Of a stretch of 64,000 bases of DNA, positions 56,326-64,000 are shown in pieces; within the stretch, counting starts at the first letter, position 1, and each line of letters starts with the position of its first letter. This stretch comes from DAISIL01 sp036822015 (lineage in GTDB: Bacteria; Bacteroidota; Bacteroidia; Cytophagales; Bernardetiaceae), in the NCBI GenBank assembly GCA_036822015.1, contig DAISIL010000007.1, positions 1-64,000 on the forward strand, in the 5' to 3' direction. The notes under the pieces were generated by a model that was given only the letters and a program-made list of their open reading frames with translations, was not told the DNA's origin and did no database searches. A program made the position numbers and the translations under genes.

Positions 56326-57707
56326 GGCGACAAGCGCAAGGCTTCGGCGATGGCGGTGAAGTCAGGGAGATCACGACGCAGGAAATAAAGATAGGTGTCT
56401 CCGTTTCGCCAGGTTTTGTGGGTGATATACTGATGGGTGTTTTGATCCTGGAGCCATGTCCAGATACGATCCTGGTGATGATCGGAAAAAATGCCCGAAG
56501 GGTGGGCCGTCCGACTAAACAAGACAACCAAATCCGGCTGCAACACATCCAGGTAGTCGTCCGTCCAGCCCCTGTGCGTAAGTTCGGGGTTGGCTACACC
56601 CACGAACTCGACCGACCTCCAGCCCGAGAAGTAGGGCAATGCACCTGCATCTCCGGTCAGGAGCATATAGCCACGATCAGCAAAAGGAGCCAGGGCGCGT
56701 CCCGTCTTGATGTGAACCTGCTCGAGTGCTGCCCCGTAATGCGAACATCTGCGCCACTCATCCAGGTTGCGGTTTGTTCCGATCCAGATAAACAAACTGG
56801 CTGCAATAAGCCATGCCTTGTGTTGGCTTTCGAGGCCAGTGGCATAAACCCAAAAGAGCGGTACAAAAAGCTGTATCCAAAAGCGATCCGCGTAGTTCAT
56901 CTGCAAACTGCTCGGGGCATAGAGCAACAATCCAAGCGCAAAAGCAATCACCAGCATCCCCTCATGGGCAAAGCGACGCGGGCTGCACCGCCAAAGCAAA
57001 GCCAAAGGCAAGGCATAAAAAGCCACCTCGAGGAGATGACGCGGCAAGTAGCGAATGCTACTCCCCTGTATTGCCTTGAAATAGAACGTATTGGGAAGCA
57101 GATAACCAAAATAATCGTACCGCCACACAAAATATCCCAACCAAAGCCCCAACACCAAAACCACAGACAAAACTTGCCGCCCCGAGCTTTGGCGCACATA
57201 CACGTAAGCACCCCAAAGCGCAAAAAACAAACCCTCCGGACGAATAAAGGGCAAGACCCACACCAAAGCCCAGCCCCAAAACGACACCGGACGATCCAGC
57301 ATTTGGGCGAGCCAAACCAAAGCCAACATAAAACTCCAGGTCTCTAAACCCGAAAACACATGAATCGGGATATACCAACAACTCACCAAAAACAACAAAG
57401 CATACCGCCGCCAATACCCCCGCAAAGACCACCACCAGCCCAGCCCAAGCCCCAAATGAAAGACCTTAAAAAATACATCCACCGGCCAGCCCAAGCCTAT
57501 CGGAATCATCGCCAATGCCGCGTAAAGCGCACTGGTATAAGCCTCCACCCGAGGGGCGGCAACGTCCCAATTCCAGACCCCATGATGGAGATAGTTGTAA
57601 GCGTAACGATGGCTGATGTAGCTATCGTCCACGGTAAAATCCCAGAAGAGCAGCAACGAAAGAACAAAAGCGAGCAGGGTCAGCACCCCAACTAATCGCC
57701 CCCTCAT
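56322..57707 (-). CDS. GT-C-fold membrane glycosyltransferase-like protein
   Basis: A 461-residue protein with about ten hydrophobic helices and a DDSYISHRYAYNYLHHGVWNW loop after the first. This Asp-Asp/Asp-x-Tyr region resembles the catalytic loop of GT-C enzymes such as the actinobacterial arabinosyltransferase AftB. FIRPEGLFFALWGAYVYV is another conserved feature. A soluble C-terminal part follows. It should transfer a sugar from a lipid-linked donor in the periplasm. The ATG at 57707 is preferred over a TTG six codons upstream. It overlaps nothing but follows the outer-membrane protein gene by 7 bases. Confidence 0.75.
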   Translation of the reverse strand: MRGRLVGVLTLLAFVLSLLLFWDFTVDDSYISHRYAYNYLHHGVWNWDVAAPRVEAYTSALYAALAMIPIGLGWPVDVFFKVFHLGLGLGWWWSLRGYWRRYALLFLVSCWYIPIHVFSGLETWSFMLALVWLAQMLDRPVSFWGWALVWVLPFIRPEGLFFALWGAYVYVRQSSGRQVLSVVLVLGLWLGYFVWRYDYFGYLLPNTFYFKAIQGSSIRYLPRHLLEVAFYALPLALLWRCSPRRFAHEGMLVIAFALGLLLYAPSSLQMNYADRFWIQLFVPLFWVYATGLESQHKAWLIAASLFIWIGTNRNLDEWRRCSHYGAALEQVHIKTGRALAPFADRGYMLLTGDAGALPYFSGWRSVEFVGVANPELTHRGWTDDYLDVLQPDLVVLFSRTAHPSGIFSDHHQDRIWTWLQDQNTHQYITHKTWRNGDTYLYFLRRDLPDFTAIAEALRLSP

Positions 57708-57714
57708 CTGTGCA

Positions 57715-59388
57715 TCAAGAACCAAAACTGCGTTGTTTTCCGAGGTGATAACGTACCCCTAGCCAGCCCTGCCAACCGAAATCAGGGTAAAACAAAAACC
57801 GCTCAAAAGATTGGTTAAGGGCATTGCGCACCCGCCCAAAGCACCGCCAGCGGTTGTTGGGACGAAAAGTAAGCGTGCCGTGTACGTCGTAGATGGGCTT
57901 GAGGTCGGTGGTCTGTTCGGTGGCTGGCACAACAACCGGCCGCGCCCCGATCATATCCAGCCCTTGCGTCCATTGCCACTGATCGCTGATCTTCCAGGTG
58001 AAGGAAGCCCTACCCGTGAGCGTGGGCGTATGCCAGGCTACCTGCGCACTATCAGCGAAGGAAAAGTTTTGCCAGGAAAGGCTAGCCATTGCGTGCCAGC
58101 GCTTGGATTTTTGGTAGTGTGCCGTGGCCGTGAGGGTGAGCAAACGGAAGGGATCGCGGGCATAATCCAGGATAAATCGGCTTTGGTCGTCGGCGGAGTT
58201 GCGGAAGAAAGCGCGGTTTTGGTAGCGTCCCCAGGTGCCTTCCAACGAAAATGTCAGTCCATCGACAGGCATCAGCTGGGTCAGCAAAGCGGCTTCATAG
58301 ATTTGGTTGGCGTGCAGCAACTCCTGGGCGACCTCCGATTGCAGAAACGGATTTTGCACAAAAAAACGGCGGTAGGTCTGTGGCTCTATCTCACCCCTTA
58401 CGCTCAACTGGAGGTGTAGCAAGCCTGGCAGCGGCTGATAGTTAAGCTGTACCGCCGGATGAACGAAGAAATAGCCCTGCGTCGTATCAGCGTTGGTAAA
58501 ACTGCCCTTCACACCCACGTAATACGATCCACGACTAAATTGCTGCCTTACAAAGGGTTGAATACTTGCCAGGAGGCGAGTTTGGGTGAGGCTCGTGTCG
58601 GCCCATTGGTCTATCTGGGCTTGCCCCAGGATACCCCAGGTGATGCTTTTGTTGTTCTCTGGGAGGGCAATATGACCATCGACTTGTACATACCACTCGC
58701 GCTCTTGTTGATCGCCGAGCCAAATGCCGGCGCGGGTCTGTACCTGCCAGGGGGCGGTCTGTTGGGTGGCGGCTCGGGTTGCAAGCCTGTGCTGGTAGGC
58801 TGCGGTGAGGTCGGCTTCGTGGGTCGTGCGGCGGATGTCCTGGGGTGTAGGTGGGGCATCCGTGAGGGGATAGCCGTAAAAGTGGTTTTGTCGGTAGTCG
58901 TAGCTGGCCGAAAAGGAGAGATGATCGGTCTGGGAAAGGGGCTGATGGCCCCCAATCCGCAACTGTCCATGGTGTTGAGCGGAGTTTTCCTGGTCGCGGG
59001 GGCCCAGCAAGTCCGCCTGGTATTTTCCCTGGATGCTCAGGCGGTCTTCCTTTTGGGTATATCCGAAGGCCAAGCCCGGGCTAAGGTAATTTCCCATGGA
59101 GAGTTCCAAAAAATGCGGCTGCCACGCATAGGTTATCGCCTGTGCCATAGGTAGTTCAATCTTGGTTTGCTCATCAAAGGAGGGGAAGGGAATGGGTGAA
59201 AACTCAAGGCGCGTGAGCGTATCACTGAAATCAATTTTGGGAAAATCAAAAAGGATGGGGTGTGGCGTAGGTGTAGGAATCTGCCATAGTTTGGTAACGT
59301 TATGACTAAAATCAATTTGGGCCATTACCTGAAAGCCGTAGCCGATAGAGAAGATCAAGAAACAGACAAAAAAATAGTGCTTTTTCAT
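57715..59388 (-). CDS. outer membrane beta-barrel protein, plug-less TonB receptor-like
   Basis: A 557-residue protein with a signal peptide (FFVCFLIFSIGYGFQVMAQ, residues about 5-23). The rest shows repeated alternating hydrophobic strands of 8-12 residues with aromatic belts (YYVGVKGSFTN, LLHLQLSVRGEIE, LTFSLEGTWGRYQNRAFF) and a typical barrel end (WQGWLGVRYHL) close to the C-terminus. No plug domain or TonB box was recognised. The ATG at 59388 overlaps the TPR gene stop (ATGA), so the two proteins are translationally coupled and likely form a complex. Confidence 0.78.
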   Translation of the reverse strand: MKKHYFFVCFLIFSIGYGFQVMAQIDFSHNVTKLWQIPTPTPHPILFDFPKIDFSDTLTRLEFSPIPFPSFDEQTKIELPMAQAITYAWQPHFLELSMGNYLSPGLAFGYTQKEDRLSIQGKYQADLLGPRDQENSAQHHGQLRIGGHQPLSQTDHLSFSASYDYRQNHFYGYPLTDAPPTPQDIRRTTHEADLTAAYQHRLATRAATQQTAPWQVQTRAGIWLGDQQEREWYVQVDGHIALPENNKSITWGILGQAQIDQWADTSLTQTRLLASIQPFVRQQFSRGSYYVGVKGSFTNADTTQGYFFVHPAVQLNYQPLPGLLHLQLSVRGEIEPQTYRRFFVQNPFLQSEVAQELLHANQIYEAALLTQLMPVDGLTFSLEGTWGRYQNRAFFRNSADDQSRFILDYARDPFRLLTLTATAHYQKSKRWHAMASLSWQNFSFADSAQVAWHTPTLTGRASFTWKISDQWQWTQGLDMIGARPVVVPATEQTTDLKPIYDVHGTLTFRPNNRWRCFGRVRNALNQSFERFLFYPDFGWQGWLGVRYHLGKQRSFGS

Positions 59389-62300
59389 AGGAGTTGAAGT
59401 TGGACGATCAAGCGATGGGCCTGCTCGAGGCGTTGGGTGTTCTTGCCCGCCATCCCGAGGAGTTCTTTGGCAGCGATTTTGGCTTGTGCCGTTTTGCCCA
59501 TCCTGGCCAGGGATTCGGTAAGCAAAAGACGACTTTGCCAAAGCAAGGCGGGGAGGTCTCTTAGTGTGCCTTCGATCTGGTAAAGATACTGCACGGCTTG
59601 GGCGTAGTTGGTTTCCTGAAAGCGAATTTGGGCCAGCGCAAAGAGGCTTCGCTGACGGATCTCGAGATCGTTGCGCTCCTGGGCGGCTTGCTCAAAAAAC
59701 CTAATGGCTGCGGTCAGATTTTTTTTTTTTCGTTCGATTTCTCCTCTGATATAAGCCTGAAACGTATGGTTGTCGAGCTTGCGCTGCTGCATTTGTTGCA
59801 GCACATCTTCGAGGAGAGGCAGGTTATCTTGTTGGAGGGCATTATCGGCCAGACGTTCGAGCAGTCGGGTCTTTCGCGTTTTGTTATCTTCGTAGTCGAG
59901 GATTTTTTGGAGGGTCTTGGCTTCTTCGATATAGTTTTTTTCGATTTGGTAGAGCTTCGCCTGGGACCTCCAGCCTCTTTTGCAGAAGTCGGTTTCTTTG
60001 TTGGGGTTCAGGTGTTTGTATGCACCATGGGCAAGGGGGTATTGGTTGGTTTGCTCATAGGCATAACCCAACAAGAAGCAGATGCGGTTGCCCTGCTCGG
60101 TTTGGATGTATTGCCTGCCGAGCGGAATGAGGCGTTTGATGGCCTCCTGGTTGTTCCCATCCTGAAACAAAAGCTGGCTGATATAATTGAGTTGCTGGTT
60201 GAGTAAAACGGGGTTATCAGGGTTGGCCTGGGCATATACCTGGCGAATTTTTTCAAGGGTAGGGATGATATGCCCATCGAGAGCGGCCTGCTCGAGCAGT
60301 TGCATGGCATTGGTAGCGTGCGGGTGGGTGGGGTAGTCTTCGATCAACTTGACAAAGTCTTTGATGGCCTGATCCGTGCGGTTTTGTCCCCAATACAGAT
60401 CGCCCCTATAATAGCGGGCCGGGGCTAGGTATATCCCTTTGGCTTGCGCGATCACCTGTCCGTACAAGCGTATGGCTTCCTCCGTTTGGCGACGGGTTTT
60501 GTAGATGTCGGCTTGTTCTAGTTGTGCCATAGCACAATAGACCGTCGTTTCACCCGCCTGGCAGACCTCCTGAAAGCAGCGCAGGGCTTGGTCGTAGTCT
60601 TGTTGTAGTTTATGGATCATCCCTTGCTGATAACGGATGTAGGGGTGCTGGTCGGGCATGAGCTGGAAGAGGCGTTCATACTGCCTTTGCGCGGCCGTGT
60701 ACTCCTGGAGAGCCAGTTTGCAGTCGCTCATGCGTAGGCGGGCATCGTTTTGATGGACAAGACTGGGCGGCGATGTCTTGTCATAAGCATATGCCTGAAA
60801 AAATTTGAAGGCTTGTCCGTAGTCTTTTTGGGCGATGAAGACATAGCCGAGCAGGTATTTGGCCTGATTGTCATCGACGGACTTGAGGTACTGCTCGGCT
60901 TTGTCTGTTTCTCCGCTTTGGAGGTATATTTGTCCGGCCAGCAGAAGGGCTTCGGTGGTGTATTCCTGGTTTTGGTTGTATTTTCCGATGACCAGATCGA
61001 GGTCTGCCGTAATCTGATCGGCAGGGGCTTCGTCAGCATAGTAGCCCTTAGCACGCTCGAGGTGGAAGAGTTGGTAGAGCGTATGTAAGATGGGGGCTTC
61101 GCGGCGCGGAAACTGCCCAAGCAAGGTAAGTGCCTCCGTGTAGCGGGCTTCCTGACACAGATAGACGATCACCTGGGAAAGCAAGGCAATCGTGTGCTGG
61201 CTGTCGCTGTATCGTTCCAGATAGAGGCGGCAGAGGTCGGAGAGGGTCTCGGGGGATCGGTGTAGCAACTGAATTTGGATCAAGGTACGCAGGCTGTTGT
61301 GGTGGAGTTCGCGGCTTTTGCCTTCGTCGTTGGTCGCCTCTAGCACTTGCAGGAAGTACTCTTGGGCTTTGTAGGTTTGGTTTTTTTGGAGGTGTGCCTT
61401 TGCCAGGTTGTAAGCCAACTGCACCCGCGCAAATACATCTCCCTCAGGGATATGCACCGCCGACCAAAGCTCAATGGCCCGATCATATTGTTGGGTCATG
61501 GCGTAGGCATAGCCTAAGGCAAGCGCCAGATCATCTTGCAGAGGCTTTGTACCTTGTCGCCTTTGCAACTCGTTGAGATACAAGATAACCTGTGCGTAGT
61601 TCTCGGCGGCATAAAGCCTTTGGGCTTTGTAGTGCAAATAGATGTTGGGGCGTTTGGATAAATCAAAGGCATCAAATTTTTTGAGCCAACGATCCACATC
61701 TTGCATTTGTTTTTTTTGCTCGAAGGCCTTCAGTAGCATCGTCAGGGCATCGTTGTAGATCTTTTTGAGGGCGGCTTCTGTACCGAGCTGATGCAAAAAC
61801 GCCTCTAAATCCTGGATGGCTATATTGGTTTCTACCTTGTACTTTACGCGAAGTTGAGCGGCCAGATAGCGGGCTTGCAGGGCTTCGGCATAGTTGGTCT
61901 GCTTTAATCCATCCAGATAAAACAAGGGATTGCGTCGTTTTTCTTTGTTTGTTGGGGAGCGGCCTGTCTCGATCAAGCACTGGGCATAGCCAAAGGCCAG
62001 TTGGGCATCGGTGGCACTTTGTGGCGCATCGCTGGGATGCAGGAGGGCGTAGTAATTTCCCGCCTGGCGGTACTCCTTCGCCGAAAAAAGATAATCACCG
62101 AAGGCACGCACCAGCAGATCGCCCTCTGGGTGGCTTGGATAATGCACCCGAAACCGCCTCAGGATATCTTCGGATGTAGGGTGTTGAAGGGCAATCGCGC
62201 TACGGCACTGCCAGAAGTCCACCGCTTGCCTGAGAGCCGGGGAAGAGGGCTTTTCTTGCTGTTTGGTAAAAAAATGATAGGCTAGTTCGTATGCTCCTTG

Positions 62301-62429
62301 CTCAAAATGCGCAACTCCCTCCCGCAGAGGCGCAGGTAAGTCTTGCCCCTGTACGGATACCGTACACTGGCACACCCACAAGAACAGCACAACGTACAGG
62401 CGATGCCTTACTTTACCGAAAAAACTCAT
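59385..62429 (-). CDS. large secreted TPR protein, 1014 aa
   Basis: A signal peptide (LYVVLFLWVCQCTVSVQGQ) is followed by about twenty-five degenerate tetratricopeptide repeats. Clear ones include ALALGYAYAMTQQYDRAIELW, LLAGQIYLQSGETDKAEQYLK, GQIYL and SLFALAQIRFQETNYAQAVQYLYQI. It is periplasmic by prediction. Its stop overlaps the start of the outer-membrane barrel gene. A long TPR protein paired with a barrel is a recurrent Bacteroidota arrangement resembling assembly or secretion modules; I do not recognise the named system. Confidence 0.85.
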   Translation of the reverse strand: MSFFGKVRHRLYVVLFLWVCQCTVSVQGQDLPAPLREGVAHFEQGAYELAYHFFTKQQEKPSSPALRQAVDFWQCRSAIALQHPTSEDILRRFRVHYPSHPEGDLLVRAFGDYLFSAKEYRQAGNYYALLHPSDAPQSATDAQLAFGYAQCLIETGRSPTNKEKRRNPLFYLDGLKQTNYAEALQARYLAAQLRVKYKVETNIAIQDLEAFLHQLGTEAALKKIYNDALTMLLKAFEQKKQMQDVDRWLKKFDAFDLSKRPNIYLHYKAQRLYAAENYAQVILYLNELQRRQGTKPLQDDLALALGYAYAMTQQYDRAIELWSAVHIPEGDVFARVQLAYNLAKAHLQKNQTYKAQEYFLQVLEATNDEGKSRELHHNSLRTLIQIQLLHRSPETLSDLCRLYLERYSDSQHTIALLSQVIVYLCQEARYTEALTLLGQFPRREAPILHTLYQLFHLERAKGYYADEAPADQITADLDLVIGKYNQNQEYTTEALLLAGQIYLQSGETDKAEQYLKSVDDNQAKYLLGYVFIAQKDYGQAFKFFQAYAYDKTSPPSLVHQNDARLRMSDCKLALQEYTAAQRQYERLFQLMPDQHPYIRYQQGMIHKLQQDYDQALRCFQEVCQAGETTVYCAMAQLEQADIYKTRRQTEEAIRLYGQVIAQAKGIYLAPARYYRGDLYWGQNRTDQAIKDFVKLIEDYPTHPHATNAMQLLEQAALDGHIIPTLEKIRQVYAQANPDNPVLLNQQLNYISQLLFQDGNNQEAIKRLIPLGRQYIQTEQGNRICFLLGYAYEQTNQYPLAHGAYKHLNPNKETDFCKRGWRSQAKLYQIEKNYIEEAKTLQKILDYEDNKTRKTRLLERLADNALQQDNLPLLEDVLQQMQQRKLDNHTFQAYIRGEIERKKKNLTAAIRFFEQAAQERNDLEIRQRSLFALAQIRFQETNYAQAVQYLYQIEGTLRDLPALLWQSRLLLTESLARMGKTAQAKIAAKELLGMAGKNTQRLEQAHRLIVQLQLL

Positions 62430-62453
62430 TTGAGCGGTTGTGTTCGTAATCCG

Positions 62454-63560
62454 TTACAATAAAGTAGTATCCTCCTTAACGTCGTTTAAACAATCAACGA
62501 GAAACTCAAAGAGTTCTTTTGAATGCGTAGGAAAATTAGCAAAACGCAAAAAACCATCGGACTGCTTTCCATAACCCTTGCCTATGGCTAAACCTTTGCT
62601 TTCCAAACAACTGACCCACCGGCCAGCGGCAAGGGCAGGGCTTTTGATCCGTGCAACGATCACGCTTTTGGATCGCCACGGCTTCTCCCTCACGGCTGGC
62701 TCGAGTAGGGGGTGGCGTTCGAGGGCATCGTAAAGCAGGGCGGCTTTGTAGTCCGTCTCTCGCCTTACTGTGGCGATACCTTTGTTGTTCAGGTCTTCAC
62801 AGATTTTACCCAGGAGATAAATCCCCAATACGTTGGGTGTCTCTGGGGTTTGTGCAGCCGCACTCTGCTTGACCAGGGCGGGTAACCGGCGGTATGTCCC
62901 CGTGCTATGCCCTGCTTTTTCTTTGGCTGCCGCCCGCTCCACTGCCCGTGGGCTAAGCACCCAAACGCCCAACCCGGCCGGCATCCCGAAGCCCTTTTGC
63001 ACCGAAAAATACACGCTATCTGTCTCCTGGACAGGGACATGTAACATCGGTACAGATGACGTAGCATCCACGGCAAGGAGCGTATCAGGGTATCGCTTGC
63101 GCAGGGCCAGCAAGGCATCCAGGGGAAGTTGTACGCCCGTGCTGGTCTCGTTGAAAGCCACCGCGTGTAGCTCGGCTGCCTGCCCAATCGTGGGATCATC
63201 AAAAACAAAACCCTCGCCCCACTCCACCGTATGCGACAACGACGATAAGCCTAGTTGCTTAGCAAAACTAAAAAATTTATGTGAAAAAGCTCCATTTACC
63301 CAATGAAAACTACATTCCTGTACGCAATTTTGGAGCAGGCGTTCCCAGACGGCATTCGCCGAACTCAGGAATACAACCGCATATTCGGGCGGGATGTCCA
63401 ACAAAAGCCGCAACTGTTCTACCGTATGGGAATAGATGCCCTGAAACTCTGCGCTACGGTGCGAAATGCTTCCCACCCCCTGGCGGAGACCGCGTAGGAT
63501 ATGCTCCTCAGCAGTGAAGTAGAGTTGGGAGGGGCCTGGCGTGAGATAGATTGTTTTCAT
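62454..63560 (-). CDS. class V aminotransferase-fold PLP enzyme (phosphoserine aminotransferase-like)
   Basis: A 368-residue fold-type I enzyme. IYLTPGPSQLYFTAEEHI and GSISHRSAEFQGIY at the N-terminus, FLSSANAVWERLLQN, FNETSTGVQLPLDAL, LLAVDATSSVP with the PLP-ring aspartate, and the Schiff-base lysine in VYFSVQKGFGMPAGLG are visible. The SHRS motif is shared with SerC and with serine-glyoxylate type enzymes. A SerC-like role in serine synthesis is likely in this phylum but not proven. It lies 24 bases upstream of the TPR gene on the same strand. Confidence 0.82.
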   Translation of the reverse strand: MKTIYLTPGPSQLYFTAEEHILRGLRQGVGSISHRSAEFQGIYSHTVEQLRLLLDIPPEYAVVFLSSANAVWERLLQNCVQECSFHWVNGAFSHKFFSFAKQLGLSSLSHTVEWGEGFVFDDPTIGQAAELHAVAFNETSTGVQLPLDALLALRKRYPDTLLAVDATSSVPMLHVPVQETDSVYFSVQKGFGMPAGLGVWVLSPRAVERAAAKEKAGHSTGTYRRLPALVKQSAAAQTPETPNVLGIYLLGKICEDLNNKGIATVRRETDYKAALLYDALERHPLLEPAVREKPWRSKSVIVARIKSPALAAGRWVSCLESKGLAIGKGYGKQSDGFLRFANFPTHSKELFEFLVDCLNDVKEDTTLL

Positions 63561-63618
63561 TTTTGCAAGGTATGGTTTTTTGTTGGAACGCTCGATAGGT
63601 GAAGTGATCTTGGAGGGT

Positions 63619-64000
63619 TTAGATGTCCATTACACCTACATATTCGAGGATAAAGTAGCGCAAAGCTGTTCGGATGGCTGTTTTGGAGGAGAAGTCGGCA
63701 GGACTTTCTTTGGCTTTGAGGGCTTGCTCGGCTAGCCCATGATCGCTGCGGCGTTCCCTTGATAGGCTCCCCACGGCCAGGGCCTCTATGCTGGGGGTCT
63801 TGTCGCGGTAAAGGGCTTTGAAGTAGTCAGACTTGCTCTCCACCCACCGGTAGCTTTTTCGTCGGGCCAGGTAGATTTCGATGGCATAGGCATCGTTGTT
63901 GAGCTTCTCTGCGGTTAAGGTGCTTTTGTAAGCCAGGTTGGCACGCCCGTTATAGACGTACATGATTTTGAGGTTGTACTCTTTGCTGGAGGGGTCTTCG
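63619..64000 (-). CDS. unknown protein, 3' part only (window edge)
   Basis: The frame is open to the end of the window, so at least 126 residues of the C-terminal part are visible and the start is outside. EYNLKIMYVYNGRANLAYKSTL, AYAIEIYLARRKSYRWVESK and the final RTALRYFILEYVGVMDI are readable, but I do not recognise the family. The gene ends 58 bases before the aminotransferase start on the same strand, so a common transcript is possible. Confidence 0.6.
   Translation of the reverse strand, partial: EDPSSKEYNLKIMYVYNGRANLAYKSTLTAEKLNNDAYAIEIYLARRKSYRWVESKSDYFKALYRDKTPSIEALAVGSLSRERRSDHGLAEQALKAKESPADFSSKTAIRTALRYFILEYVGVMDI

Overview
The window looks like chromosomal DNA of a free-living Bacteroidota, probably of the Cytophagales type. 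The GC content is near 50% and ribosomal genes lack Shine-Dalgarno sites. Promoters of the form TTTG-N18-20-TAnnTTTG recur. Several families are typical of this phylum: a monohaem CcoP, the DUF5606 protein, a DUF1703 ATPase/nuclease, ABC permease-M1 fusions, a 29-residue COX24-type ribosomal protein and HU/SPOR fusions. No tRNA, rRNA, CRISPR array, prophage or insertion sequence was seen. No stretch over 300 bases lacks a gene; the largest gaps are about 220 bases (9691-9911 and 45999-46221).

Layout. 1-9.7 kb: a truncated DUF1703 gene, a heptose nucleotidyltransferase (rfaE2), a coupled M1 peptidase/unknown/GNAT trio, a PolX-like protein with a decayed polymerase site, and an M1-HEAT lipoprotein. 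9.9-14.4 kb: an ABC ATPase and a permease fused to an M1 peptidase, divergent from the M1-HEAT gene across a region with a perfect 14-bp palindrome. 14.4-18.2 kb, plus strand: infA-rpmJ-rpsM-rpsK-rpsD-rpoA-rplQ with its own promoter and a strong terminator. 18.2-32.3 kb: housekeeping genes, mostly minus strand (FKBP isomerase, NrnA-like DHH phosphoesterase, MBL hydrolase, GT9, LRR protein, rfbD, deoC, nusA, rimP, scpB, RNase G, COX24-type protein, TPR protein, HU, cmk). 32.5-34.2 kb: a membrane-anchored HU/SPOR protein followed by a JAMM metalloprotease. 34.1-38.2 kb, minus strand: ccoQ-orf79-ccoP-ccoG-fixH-safE. 38.4-46.0 kb, minus strand: rplP through secY and map. 46.2-64 kb: RluD-family synthase, TadA, two histidine kinases, envelope proteins, an SGNH hydrolase, two aminotransferases, a GNAT protein and a TPR/outer-membrane/GT-C operon.

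The most informative feature is gene order. The S10-spc-alpha ribosomal cluster, continuous in most Bacteroidota, is broken. The alpha block lies 20 kb from map on the opposite strand, and the genes normally upstream of rplP are absent. Inverting the segment from about 14.4 to 38.3 kb would restore the usual map-infA junction. Other disrupted neighbourhoods are rimP-nusA without infB, and a cbb3 oxidase operon without its catalytic ccoN/ccoO genes but with an extra small membrane protein resembling the N-terminus of CcoP.

The genome is compact: seven convergent gene pairs meet with gaps or overlaps of 20 bases or less and no visible terminator. No defence system or mobile cassette was recognised.
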